From contig JAJPHE010000086.1 of the NCBI GenBank assembly GCA_021325435.1, positions 1 to 51,378 on the forward strand: DNA of 51,378 nt. Direction: 5' to 3'. The position numbers were made by a program, and so were the translations under genes. Below the pieces are notes generated by a model. That model worked only from the letters and a program-made list of their open reading frames with translations. It was not told where the DNA came from and searched no databases. Of the stretch, positions 1-7,911 are shown in pieces (within the stretch, counting starts at the first letter, position 1; each line of letters opens with the position of its first letter). This DNA comes from Actinomycetota bacterium. Lineage in GTDB: Bacteria; Actinomycetota; Acidimicrobiia; Acidimicrobiales; JAJPHE01.

Positions 1-168
1 CTCCAACTCCATGACTGTCCCCCGTCCGTGTCCCTGGTCAATGGTGCCGCGTTCCGCGCGCGATTTCTCCTCGGCCGGCAGGTTCGGCAAACCGATTCGG
101 ACAAAGACCACCGCTCATTTGGGCGCGATGGTCAGAAGGCGGACGAAGGCTCCCCGCCCGCAGGACGC

Positions 169-714
169 TCAGCGTGAGAACTCGGGAACGAGATCGGGGG
201 GGAGGTCAGCGCGGCGCGGGTTCGTCTGGTCCCTCCCCGACAGGACGGGCGCTTCGATACCCCAGTCCACCGCCACCGCCGGGTCGTCCCACGCCACCCC
301 CAACTCGTCGGACGGGTTGTAGTAGCCGTCGACCAGATAGGTGAGGGTGACGTCGGTCAGCGCCGCAAACCCGTGGGCCACGCCGGCCGGGATGTAGATC
401 CCCGGACCGTGTTCGCCGTCCATGTCGACAGCCAGGGAGCGGCCCTCGGTAGGCGACCCACGGCGGAGATCGTGGAGGACGGCGCGCGCCTGTCCGTCGA
501 TGAGGTACCAGTAGTCGGCCTGGTACCGGTGGTAGTGCAGGCCGACCAGGCTGCCGGCCCGCCGCCGGGCCCGGTTGCCCTGCACCATCTCGGGCACCTC
601 GCCCACCCATTCCTTGCGGAAGCTCTCCACGAAGCTGCCCCGCTCGTCGGCGTGGACGTCCGGGGTGACCAGCACGACGCCGGCGATCTCGTCGGGGTGG
701 GTGATGTGAGGCAC
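169..714 (-). CDS. dTDP-4-dehydrorhamnose 3,5-epimerase-like cupin
   Basis: A 181-residue protein of the RmlC cupin family, which epimerises C3 and C5 of dTDP-4-keto-6-deoxyglucose in nucleotide-sugar synthesis. Visible family marks are GLHYH (canonical GLHFQ), the turn YIPAGVAHGF and the C-terminal AWDDP (canonical WNDP). The length is normal. The Arg before GLH and the KLV lysine found in classical RmlC are not conserved (VGLH, DYWYL), so the substrate may differ. The start is GTG at 714. TAGCCT at 723-728 lies 8 nt upstream on the coding strand, which fits a leaderless start. No other sugar-nucleotide gene is adjacent. Confidence 0.8.
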   Translation of the reverse strand: MPHITHPDEIAGVVLVTPDVHADERGSFVESFRKEWVGEVPEMVQGNRARRRAGSLVGLHYHRYQADYWYLIDGQARAVLHDLRRGSPTEGRSLAVDMDGEHGPGIYIPAGVAHGFAALTDVTLTYLVDGYYNPSDELGVAWDDPAVAVDWGIEAPVLSGRDQTNPRRADLPPDLVPEFSR

Positions 715-735
715 GGGCCGGCAGGCTACCGGCGG

Positions 736-1254
736 TCAGGCCCGGAACCCCCCGAAGCCACCCCGGTAGAAGACGAGCGGCTCTCCGGGGCCGGCGCCCA
801 TGTCGACGACCCGCCCGACGACCAGCAGATGGTCACCAGCCTCGTCGCTCCGCTCGATCCGGCAGTCGACCCAACCGAGGACATCAGCGAGGATCGGCGA
901 CCCGGTCGGCCCCGGGCGCCAACCGATGCACCGGAACTTGTCCCCGCCGGACGAGGCGAACGCCCGGCACAGCGCTTCCTGCTCCTCGGTGAGGAAGTTG
1001 ACACAGAAGGCGCCGCTCGCCCCGATCCGGGGCCAGCTGGTCGAGGATTTGCCCGGTGAGATGACCACCAGCGGCGGGTCGAGCGACTGCGAGAAGAACG
1101 ACTGACAGGTGAAGCCGGAGGGACCCTCGCCGTCCGCCCCGGTGATGATCGCCACCCCACTGGCGAAGTGCCCGACCACGGTTCGGAAGCGGGCGGCGTC
1201 GATGTCGGCGGCACCGACGTCGACGATCTCGTCCTCGTGATCACTCACCGTCAT
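736..1254 (-). CDS. flavin reductase domain protein (HpaC-like)
   Basis: A 172-residue split-barrel FMN-binding protein. Members reduce free flavin with NAD(P)H and usually supply FMNH2 to a partner monooxygenase. The family pattern is clear: FRTVVGHFASGVAIIT near the N-terminus, then GFTCQSFFSQSLDPPLVV, SGAFCVNFL and CIGW. The ATG at 1254 is preceded on the coding strand by a GGAGGG Shine-Dalgarno about 6 nt away. It lies upstream of, and on the same strand as, the RmlC-like gene. No oxygenase partner is seen in the window, so the pathway is unknown. Confidence 0.88.
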   Translation of the reverse strand: MTVSDHEDEIVDVGAADIDAARFRTVVGHFASGVAIITGADGEGPSGFTCQSFFSQSLDPPLVVISPGKSSTSWPRIGASGAFCVNFLTEEQEALCRAFASSGGDKFRCIGWRPGPTGSPILADVLGWVDCRIERSDEAGDHLLVVGRVVDMGAGPGEPLVFYRGGFGGFRA

Positions 1255-1295
1255 CCCCGGCCCTCCGACGAGCAGCGACTAGGTCCTGCGAGAGG

Positions 1296-2132
1296 TTACG
1301 ACCGGCCCAGTCGCAGGGTCATGCCCTCCGAGGCGCCGAAGACCTCCACGCCGGCCCGGGCACCGAGGCAGCGGGCCCACTCGACCAGACGGTCCATCTC
1401 ATCGTCGCCGTGGCCCGGATCGTGGTGGTAGAGGGCGAGCTGCCTCGCTCCCGCCTCCTTGGCCACCAGGACGGCGTAGTCGAGGGTGCAGTGACCCCAG
1501 TGCGACTTCTCGGAGAACTCGCTGACGGTGAACTGGGCGTCGTGGATCAACAGATCGGCGCCCTCACAGAGCTCGAGGACCTGATCGGCGACCGAGTTCT
1601 CCGAGACAGGCTGCTGGTGATCGCTCACGTAGGCGACCACGGCACCGTCCCACTCGATCCGGTACCCCACGGTGGGACCGACGTGGGGCACGGGCCGCAC
1701 CCGCACCTTGGCCGTGCCGAGAGCGAAGTCCTCGTCGGTCACGTCGTGGAAGCGGATGTCGCCGCGCAGGTCGCTGTACTGGACGGGGAAATACGGCGGC
1801 CGCATAAGACCGGAGAAGACCTCGCCGATCGGCCCCTCTTCCTGATGAGGGCCGAACACGTCGAACCGGGCGCCGTGACGGTCGGCGGGAGGGAAGAACG
1901 GCAGCCCCTGAACGTGGTCCCAGTGGATGTGGGTCACCAGGGCGGTGGCGCGGAACGACCCGTCAGTGGGCTGGGTCAGCCCGAACTGACGCAGCCCGGT
2001 ACCGAGGTCGAGCAGGATCGGGGGCTCGTCCGGCGCCTCGAGGGCCACGCACGCGGTGTTCCCCCCGTACCGGCGGTTGGCCTCGCTGGGACAGGGGCAG
2101 GACCCGCGGACTCCGTAGAAGGTGACTTTCAG
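1296..2132 (-). CDS. MBL-fold metallo-hydrolase
   Basis: A metallo-beta-lactamase-fold hydrolase. The metal motif THIHWDHVQG (HxHxDH) is followed by further metal-ligand candidates in LIHDAQFT and SHWGHCT, as in RNase Z/PhnP-type proteins. The first GTG (2048) would cut off the conserved start of the fold. In frame upstream one reads KVTFYGVRGSCP and YGGNTACV, matching the usual VRFWGVRGSxP opening. I therefore place the start at CTG 2130-2132, behind GGGGGGAAG, giving about 278 residues. No ATG, GTG or TTG is available close by. The substrate is not predictable. Confidence 0.82.
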   Translation of the reverse strand: MKVTFYGVRGSCPCPSEANRRYGGNTACVALEAPDEPPILLDLGTGLRQFGLTQPTDGSFRATALVTHIHWDHVQGLPFFPPADRHGARFDVFGPHQEEGPIGEVFSGLMRPPYFPVQYSDLRGDIRFHDVTDEDFALGTAKVRVRPVPHVGPTVGYRIEWDGAVVAYVSDHQQPVSENSVADQVLELCEGADLLIHDAQFTVSEFSEKSHWGHCTLDYAVLVAKEAGARQLALYHHDPGHGDDEMDRLVEWARCLGARAGVEVFGASEGMTLRLGRS

Positions 2133-2248
2133 AGTTCTTCCCCCCGCGTTTTGCGAAAGGTTACCCGCGCCACCCCTTCCGGCAATCCGGCGTGACAGAT
2201 GTCACTCGGGGGCGGCCGACCGCCGGCCCGTGCGCTTATTGTGCGCCC

Positions 2249-3127
2249 GTGGGGGAGACGGGCACCGCCGAGATCGAGGCGAACGGCCTCCGCTTCGGCC
2301 TGCTCGAGCGGGGACCGGCTGACGGCCCGCTCGCCCTGTGCCTCCACGGCTTCCCCGATACCGCCTGGACGTGGCGTCATCTCATGGACGACCTGGCCGG
2401 CGCCGGCTACCGGGCCGTCGCCCCGTTCATGCGGGGCTACTCCCCCACCGAGGTGCCGGCTGACGGCCGCTACCAGACCGGCGCGCTGGTGGCGGACGCC
2501 TGCGCCCTCCACCACGCCCTCGGCGGAGGGGAGGACGCCGTGCTGATCGGGCACGACTGGGGCGCCATCGCCGCCTACGGCGCCGCCGCCCACCAACCCG
2601 AGCGGTGGCGGCGGGTGGTCACCGCCGCGGTGCCGCCCATGGGAGCGGTGGCGACCGGCTTTTTCGACTACGACCAGCTGCGACGCAGCTGGTACATGTT
2701 CTTCTTCCAGAACCCGCTGGCTGACATGGCGGTGGGGGCCGACGACCTGACCTTCGTAGAACGGCTGTGGTCCGAGTGGTCACCCGGCTATGACGCCGCC
2801 GAGGACATGGCGCATGTCCGTCGGGCCCTGGGGGATCCGGCCAACCTGGCCGCCGCCCTCGGCTACTACCGGGCCCAGTTCGACCCGACCAGCCACGACC
2901 CGGCCCTGGCCGCCGAGCAATCCGCCACCCAGGCGCCCACGCCCCAGCCGACGCTGTACCTGCACGGGGAGGACGACGGGTGCATGGGCGCCGACCTGGC
3001 CCGGCGGGCGGCGGACTTCCTCGGCCCTGGGTCCGAGGTCGCCGTGCTTCCCGGCGCCGGTCACTTCCTCCACCTCGAGCGGCCTCAGGAGGTAGGGAAG
3101 CTGGTCGTCGAGTTCCTGCAGCGGTGA
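2249..3127 (+). CDS. alpha/beta hydrolase, epoxide hydrolase-like
   Basis: An alpha/beta-hydrolase of about 292 residues. LCLHGFPDTAWTWR is the oxyanion-hole HG motif. GHDWGA puts Asp in the nucleophile elbow, as in soluble epoxide hydrolases and haloalkane dehalogenases. GAGHFLHLERP supplies the catalytic His. I chose GTG 2249 because TATTGT at 2237-2242 lies 6 nt upstream (leaderless pattern); GTG 2192 would add 19 residues without domain content. Its stop overlaps the GTG of the next gene (GTGA at 3124-3127), so it heads the operon that leads to the UGSC selenoprotein. The substrate is unknown; an epoxide or an activated ester is an inference. Confidence 0.85.
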   Translation: MGETGTAEIEANGLRFGLLERGPADGPLALCLHGFPDTAWTWRHLMDDLAGAGYRAVAPFMRGYSPTEVPADGRYQTGALVADACALHHALGGGEDAVLIGHDWGAIAAYGAAAHQPERWRRVVTAAVPPMGAVATGFFDYDQLRRSWYMFFFQNPLADMAVGADDLTFVERLWSEWSPGYDAAEDMAHVRRALGDPANLAAALGYYRAQFDPTSHDPALAAEQSATQAPTPQPTLYLHGEDDGCMGADLARRAADFLGPGSEVAVLPGAGHFLHLERPQEVGKLVVEFLQR

Positions 3128-4587
3128 GGGCGGACACCGGCGCCCAGCCGGCGAGGACCCCGCTCGCCGATGGCCTGGTGGCGGTGGTCAAGCGCGATTG
3201 CCCCACCTGCCGGCTGGTCGCACCCGTGCTCCTCGAGCTCCGAGCGTCCGGCGCAGCCCTCACCGTGTACAGCCAGGACGATCCCGGGTTCCCCGAGGGG
3301 CTCGAGCCGGTGGACGACACCGATCTCGATGTCTCCTGGGCCCTCGGGGTCACCACCGTGCCGACTCTGCTGCGGGTGGAGGGGGGGCGGGTGACCGGAC
3401 GGGAGGAAGGCTGGTCGCGCCCCCGCTGGGAGGCGTTCACGGCGGTCGCCGGGCTCGGCGCCGACCTGCCGGAGCACCGGCCGGGGTGCGGGTCGCGCAC
3501 GGTGGAGCCGGCCGAGGCCGAGCGCTTGGCCGTGCGCTACGGCGCCGGCCGCCTGACCTCCCGGCGGGTCGAGCTCGGTGAGCTAGAGGACGAACAGGAA
3601 GCGCTGTTCGGCCGGGGGTGGACCGATGGGATGCCCGTGGTGGCCCCCACCGAGGCGCGGGTCCTTCGCATGTTGGAGGGGACGACCCGGGGCCCCGAGG
3701 AGCTGGTGGCGGTGGTGCCACCCGACCTGGTGCCCTGCACGGTCGAGAAGGTGGCGGTGAACGCCGTTCTGGCCGGTTGCCGGCCCGAATACCTGCCGGT
3801 CGTGCTGGCGGCGGTGGAAGCCGCCTGCACGGACGAGTTCAACATGCACGGGCTGCTGGCCACCACCTACTTCTCGGGGCCGGTGATGGTGGTGAACGGT
3901 CCGGTGGCGGCCGCCGTCGGAATGAACTCGGGCGTGAACGCCTTCGGTCAGGGGAACCGGGCCAACGCCACCATCGGCCGGGCCCTGCAGCTGGTGATCC
4001 GCAACGTGGGGGGCGGACGTCCGGGCGAGGTGGACCGGGCGACCCTCGGAAACCCCGGCAAGTACAGCTTCTGCTTCGCCGAGGACGAGCACGGCTCTCC
4101 GTGGGAGCCGCTGTCGGTCGAGCGGGGACTGCCCACCGGCACCTCGGCCGTCACCCTCTTCGCCGGTGAGGGCGTCCGGGCCGTGGTCGACCAGCGGTCG
4201 CGGCATCCCGAGTCGCTCGCCCGCTCGTTCGCCGCCTGCCTGCGGGGGGTCGCCCACCCCAAGCTGGCCCTGGCCTTCGACGCCTTGCTGGTCGTTTCGC
4301 CCGAGCATGCGAGGGTCTTCGCCGAAGCGGGCTGGTCGAAGGCCCGGCTCCGTCAGGAGCTCGACGAGCTGCTGACGCTGCCCGGGGACGAGCTGGTGCA
4401 AGGCGCCGCCGGCATCGCCGAAGGGCTGCCGGCCGCCCTGGCCGGCACCACCCTGCCCAAGTTCCGTCCCGGCGGCCTGCTCATCGTGCACGCCGGCGGC
4501 ACCGCCGGCTTGTTCTCCGCCATCATCGGTGGTTGGGTTAGCGGGCCCTCCGGCAGCCAGCCGGTCACGTGGGAGGTGCGGACTTGA
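3124..4587 (+). CDS. thioredoxin-fold protein with large C-terminal UGSC-associated domain
   Basis: A 487-residue protein. Residues 1 to about 115 look like a thioredoxin fold: VKRDCPTC is a CxxC redox site and VTTVPTLLRVEGG is the cis-Pro region. The remaining roughly 350 residues form one long domain with conserved-looking blocks GWTDGMPVV, TVEKVAVNAVLAGC, NGPVAAAVGMNSG and GNPGKYSFCFAE. From memory, this domain type tends to sit beside UGSC proteins, but I know no assigned reaction. The start GTG 3124 overlaps the upstream stop, and the stop overlaps the TTG start of the selenoprotein gene (TTGA, 4584-4587). This coupling suggests the two proteins act together, perhaps in dithiol/selenol redox chemistry (inference). 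Confidence 0.75.
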   Translation: MRADTGAQPARTPLADGLVAVVKRDCPTCRLVAPVLLELRASGAALTVYSQDDPGFPEGLEPVDDTDLDVSWALGVTTVPTLLRVEGGRVTGREEGWSRPRWEAFTAVAGLGADLPEHRPGCGSRTVEPAEAERLAVRYGAGRLTSRRVELGELEDEQEALFGRGWTDGMPVVAPTEARVLRMLEGTTRGPEELVAVVPPDLVPCTVEKVAVNAVLAGCRPEYLPVVLAAVEAACTDEFNMHGLLATTYFSGPVMVVNGPVAAAVGMNSGVNAFGQGNRANATIGRALQLVIRNVGGGRPGEVDRATLGNPGKYSFCFAEDEHGSPWEPLSVERGLPTGTSAVTLFAGEGVRAVVDQRSRHPESLARSFAACLRGVAHPKLALAFDALLVVSPEHARVFAEAGWSKARLRQELDELLTLPGDELVQGAAGIAEGLPAALAGTTLPKFRPGGLLIVHAGGTAGLFSAIIGGWVSGPSGSQPVTWEVRT

Positions 4588-5114
4588 GAGTCGTCCTCGA
4601 CCCGACGTCGGAGACCTCGCCCGTCTCGCGGGCCCGGGCGAGCCGGCCGGCGGACCTGGCCGGCAAGGTGGTCGGGCTGCTGGACATCTCCAAACCCCGG
4701 GGGGACGTGTTCCTCGACCGCCTGGCCGAACGTCTCACCGCACGGGGCGCCCGGGTCGAGCGTTACCGCAAGCCGACGTTCACCAAGCCGGCCCCCGCCG
4801 ACCTGCGCGCCGAGATCGCCGTCCACTGTGAGGTGGTGATCGAGGCCCTGGCCGACTGAGGCAGCTGCACGTCGTGCAGTGTGCACGACATCGCTGACCT
4901 GGAGGAGCGGGGCGTCCCCGGCGTCTTCGTGGCCTCGACCGAGTTCGTGGCCGCGGCCGCCGCTCAGGCCCGGGCCATCGGCTTCGACCCCGCCGCCGTG
5001 TTCGTGGCCCACCCCATCCAGGACCGAACGGACGACGAGATGGCCGCGCTGGCCGACGGGGCGGTCGACGCGGTCGTCGCCGCCGTTACGGATCAGTCCC
5101 AGGCGTCCTCGTAG
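4584..5114 (+). CDS. UGSC family selenoprotein (in-frame TGA read as selenocysteine)
   Basis: One reading frame of 177 codons is interrupted only by TGA at 4857-4859. Translation through it gives VVIEALAD-U-GSCTSCSVHD with Sec at residue 92, which is the signature of the UGSC (seleno)protein family. Downstream, GVPGVFVASTEF and VFVAHPIQDRTD continue the family pattern in the same frame. A hairpin that fits a bacterial SECIS follows the TGA. TTG 4584 has GGGAGG 7 nt upstream and overlaps the previous stop. The 3' end overlaps the convergent MaoC gene by 22 bp. Family function is unknown; a selenol-based redox or reductase role is inferred. The sel genes would have to lie outside the window. 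Confidence 0.85.
4857..4889 (+). promoter_or_regulatory. UGA selenocysteine codon and SECIS-like hairpin
   Basis: The TGA at 4857-4859 is followed, after 11 nt, by a perfect 8-bp stem: GTCGTGCA (4871-4878) pairs with TGCACGAC (4882-4889), with GTG as the loop. The spacing and the loop G-U agree with what I recall of the E. coli fdhF SECIS, which SelB binds. The bulged U of that element is not evident here. An alternative stem, 4865-4870 with 4874-4879, is mutually exclusive and shorter. Confidence 0.7.
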
Positions 5115-5602
5115 GGACGCTGGCGGGCCGGGGCGCTGTCGCGCTTCCACACCATGAGCTTGCGCCGGAAGTAGCAGACCTCTTCGCCCCGCTGGTTGAA
5201 GCCCTTGGTCTCGACGGTGACCACGCCGCGGTCCGGCTTGGAGGAGGAGGCCACCTTGTCGAGCACGCGGGTCTCGGCGTAGATGGTGTCGCCGTGGAAG
5301 GTCGGCTTCTTGTGGGTGAGCGACTCGACCTCGAGGTTGGCGATGCACGAGCCGCTGACATCGGGCACGCTCATGCCCAACACGAGGGAGTACACCAGAT
5401 TGCCGACCACCACGTTCTTGCCGTGGACGGTCTCCTTCTCGGCGAACCACTCGTTGGTGTGAAGCGGATGGTGGTTCATGGTGATCATGCAGAACAGGTG
5501 GTCGTCGTACTCGGTGACGGTCTTGCCCGGCCAGTGCCGGTAGACGTCGCCGGGCTCGAAGTCCTCGAAGTAGCGCCCGAAGGGCCGTTCGTGGATGGTC
5601 AC
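5093..5602 (-). CDS. MaoC family dehydratase
   Basis: A 169-residue hot-dog-fold protein of the MaoC/(R)-specific enoyl-CoA hydratase type. FEDFEPGDVYRHWPGKTVTE opens the domain. DHLFCMITMNHHPLHTNEWF corresponds to the hydratase catalytic region, and NLVYSLVLG and KPTFHGDTIYAET follow as usual. It resembles mycobacterial MaoC proteins encoded near CitE-like lyases, so a mesaconyl- or methylmalyl-CoA-type substrate is possible (inference). The gene runs convergently into the selenoprotein gene with a 22-bp overlap. Confidence 0.87.
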   Translation of the reverse strand: MTIHERPFGRYFEDFEPGDVYRHWPGKTVTEYDDHLFCMITMNHHPLHTNEWFAEKETVHGKNVVVGNLVYSLVLGMSVPDVSGSCIANLEVESLTHKKPTFHGDTIYAETRVLDKVASSSKPDRGVVTVETKGFNQRGEEVCYFRRKLMVWKRDSAPARQRPYEDAWD

Positions 5603-5644
5603 CTGCCGCTCTCCTCTAGTGGTGGGTGGCCGAGACGTTAGTGC

Positions 5645-6751
5645 TCACCACTCGGCCCATCCGGCGGGGACCACCGAGCCCGACACGGAACGAGGGTCGA
5701 CCCGGCGGCGGGTGTTGCCCGCCTCGTAGACGGCGAAGCAGAGCTGGAGCACCCGCACGGCGTCCTCAGGGGTCATGTCCGGCGTCGTGCCGGCGAGGAG
5801 CGAGTCCACGAAATGGGCGGAGGATCGCTGGAAGCCGGAACCCCAATCGGAGTCGAGGTCGGGGAAAGTGGTCGTCCTCGGGTCGTGACGGTCGCCCCGG
5901 TAGAGGACGACCGGGGGCAGGTCGAGCATCTCCCCCGTGCAACGGGTCACCCAGATCAGTCCCTCGTCCCCTTGCACCTCGAAGAACTCGTCGGCCCCGT
6001 AGTAGGAGCTGCGCATCCACATCTCCGGCGCGTAGGTCACCTCCATGGTGCCGAGCAAGCCCGGATCGTCGTACTCGAACAGAACAGCGCACGGCTCGAA
6101 GAACAGGTCGCGCCGTCGGACCACGGCCTGCACCGAGACGATGTCGGCGTCCACCAGCCACAGGGCGGTGGCGTATTTGTGCACCATGTCGTCGAAGAGG
6201 TGACCCCCGGGGCTGCGCGAGTCCAGCCTCCACCCGTAGCCGTCGGGGTCGAGGCCGACCTGGAAGGCCGAATCGGTCTGGCCCACCACCGTCCGGATGC
6301 GCACGTGGCTGGGACGGCCGATGGCCCCGTCCGCGATCAGGGCCCGGGCGTGCTCGAGAGGCGGGTAGTGCCAGAAGCACTCGCTCACCCGCAGCACCAC
6401 TCCGGCCCGGCGGGCGGCCGCCGCCATGGCCCTGGCCTCGGCGACGCTGTTGGCCATCGGCTTCTGGCAGGAGACGTGCTTGCCCGCCGCCACCGCCGCC
6501 AGCACGTGGTCATGGTGGAGATGGGTCGGAGTGAGGATCTCGACGGCGTCCACCTCCGGGTCGGCCAGCAGATCGGCGAGGTCGGCGTAGGCCCGGGGGA
6601 CACCCCAGTCGTCCGCCGCCGCCCGGGCCCGTCCGGGCACAGGGTCGCAGACGGCGACGACGTCGCATCGGGGATGGCGGAGGTAGCCGGCCACGTTGAG
6701 TCGGGCGACGTTGCCGGCGCCCACCACACCGAGGCGGACCCGAGCCGGCAC
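5645..6751 (-). CDS. Gfo/Idh/MocA family oxidoreductase
   Basis: A 368-residue NAD(P)-dependent sugar or cyclitol dehydrogenase-like protein. The Rossmann start LGVVGAGNVARLN is followed by TPTHLHHDHVLAAVAAGKHV and QKPMANSVAEA, which is the family EKP motif with Q in place of E. The C-terminal half has the usual alpha/beta substrate domain, including GGHLFDDMVHK with its conserved His. GTG 6751 lies 6 nt after TAGCAT (6758-6763 on the complement), which supports a leaderless start. It may act with the adjacent GH43 gene in sugar use, but this is weak inference. Confidence 0.88.
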   Translation of the reverse strand: MPARVRLGVVGAGNVARLNVAGYLRHPRCDVVAVCDPVPGRARAAADDWGVPRAYADLADLLADPEVDAVEILTPTHLHHDHVLAAVAAGKHVSCQKPMANSVAEARAMAAAARRAGVVLRVSECFWHYPPLEHARALIADGAIGRPSHVRIRTVVGQTDSAFQVGLDPDGYGWRLDSRSPGGHLFDDMVHKYATALWLVDADIVSVQAVVRRRDLFFEPCAVLFEYDDPGLLGTMEVTYAPEMWMRSSYYGADEFFEVQGDEGLIWVTRCTGEMLDLPPVVLYRGDRHDPRTTTFPDLDSDWGSGFQRSSAHFVDSLLAGTTPDMTPEDAVRVLQLCFAVYEAGNTRRRVDPRSVSGSVVPAGWAEW

Positions 6752-6795
6752 GCCGAGATGCTACGGCGCCCGGACGCCAGTGACGCCGGGGGCAG

Positions 6796-7839
6796 TCAGC
6801 CGTGGATGTAGGGGATACCGCCGGAGAACGCCACCGTGCCGATGTGCAGGCTGCGGGCGCCGGCCGGATAGCCCACCCGCGGGGTGGTCCAGGCGTGGAA
6901 GGCCACCCGCAGGACCCCGCCCGCCATGAACACGCTCGGGCTGCCGGGGCCGGCCTCGTCGCCGTGCGAGGCGAGGATCGGCCCGGAGAGGGGCTTGGCG
7001 CACGGCCCCGCCGGTCCGGCGCACACGGCGTAGCCGATGGCGTAGGAGGCGGTCTCCCACCGGTTGGCCGAATAGAACAGGTAGTAGCGGCCCCCCTGGC
7101 GGACCATCGACGGGCCCTCCACGATGGGGCCTTCCCACGGCTGGGTGGTGCTGATCAGGGAGGAGGCGGGGCCCACCAGGGCGTCCGCCGCCGGCGTCAG
7201 GCGCTCGGACCAGATGCGGGTGGGCTCCCCGGAGAGGGTCCCCTCGCTCTTCCACGCCAACCAGAGGCCGCCGCCGGCGTCGGTGAACGGGCTCGGGTCG
7301 ATGGAGCCGCCCCGGCTGGTCTGGCACAGGAACGGCGCCGCCGATCGGTCCACGAACGGGCCCTGGGGCGATGCCGACACCGCCCGGGAGATGCACTGCT
7401 GGCCGGTGGAGCGCTGGCGGGTGGCGTAGAACATCACGTAGCCCGACTGCGTCGGCAGGACCGAGGGAGCCCACACGTGGCCCGGCTGGGACCAGGCCGG
7501 CAGGCTGGCCAGGGCGTCTCCGACCCACGACCAGTGGGCCAGGTCGGGGGACACGAGGGTCTGGACCTTCGTCGTGCCCGCCTCGGTGGCGTAGGCGTAG
7601 TAGAGCGGCCCGACCGCCAGCACGAAGGGGTCGGGGAAGTCGCCCGACCAGACGGCTGAGCCCTGGTTGCCGGGCGGCAGCGCTGCGGGCGCCGTCCGGT
7701 CGGGCTCGGCCAGCGGAGCCGGCGCACCGGCGGCGGCGGCGGGAGCCAGCACCCGGCCGACCAGACCGGCGGCCACCACCGCGGCCAAGGCGAGGAGCAG
7801 CGGGCGGCGGGCCCCGGCCCGGTCCCTCGATGCCACCAC
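6796..7839 (-). CDS. secreted glycoside hydrolase family 43-like protein
   Basis: About 347 residues with an N-terminal signal sequence (ARRPLLLALAAVVAAGLVG, then an Ala-rich cleavage region). The mature part is a five-bladed propeller of the GH43/arabinosidase type. DFPDPFVL holds the likely catalytic base Asp, GSIDPSPF the pKa-modulating Asp and VEGPSMV the acid Glu, in the expected order. Blades show W..G and YYAYAT-type repeats. AGGAGG at 7845-7850 overlaps the first GTG (7845), so GTG 7839 with 5-nt spacing is preferred. It is probably an exported arabinan- or xylan-side-chain hydrolase; exact specificity cannot be read from the sequence. Confidence 0.85.
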   Translation of the reverse strand: MVASRDRAGARRPLLLALAAVVAAGLVGRVLAPAAAAGAPAPLAEPDRTAPAALPPGNQGSAVWSGDFPDPFVLAVGPLYYAYATEAGTTKVQTLVSPDLAHWSWVGDALASLPAWSQPGHVWAPSVLPTQSGYVMFYATRQRSTGQQCISRAVSASPQGPFVDRSAAPFLCQTSRGGSIDPSPFTDAGGGLWLAWKSEGTLSGEPTRIWSERLTPAADALVGPASSLISTTQPWEGPIVEGPSMVRQGGRYYLFYSANRWETASYAIGYAVCAGPAGPCAKPLSGPILASHGDEAGPGSPSVFMAGGVLRVAFHAWTTPRVGYPAGARSLHIGTVAFSGGIPYIHG

Positions 7840-7911
7840 CCCCACCTCCTCAGCGCGGACGCTGCCCCATTCGCCGCGGCGGGCGGCGGCCCCTGCCTAC
7901 CATCGCCGGCC

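Noticed and set aside
1-12. Start of a minus-strand gene (ATGGAGTTGGAG) leaving the window
   Set aside because: Only four codons are visible, so it cannot be supported. The 1-168 interval is otherwise without a recognisable gene.
4857-4859. Reading the TGA as a nonsense mutation that makes a pseudogene or two genes
   Set aside because: Coding pattern and family motifs continue in the same frame on both sides, the residue falls exactly at the U/C position of UGSC, and a SECIS-like hairpin follows.
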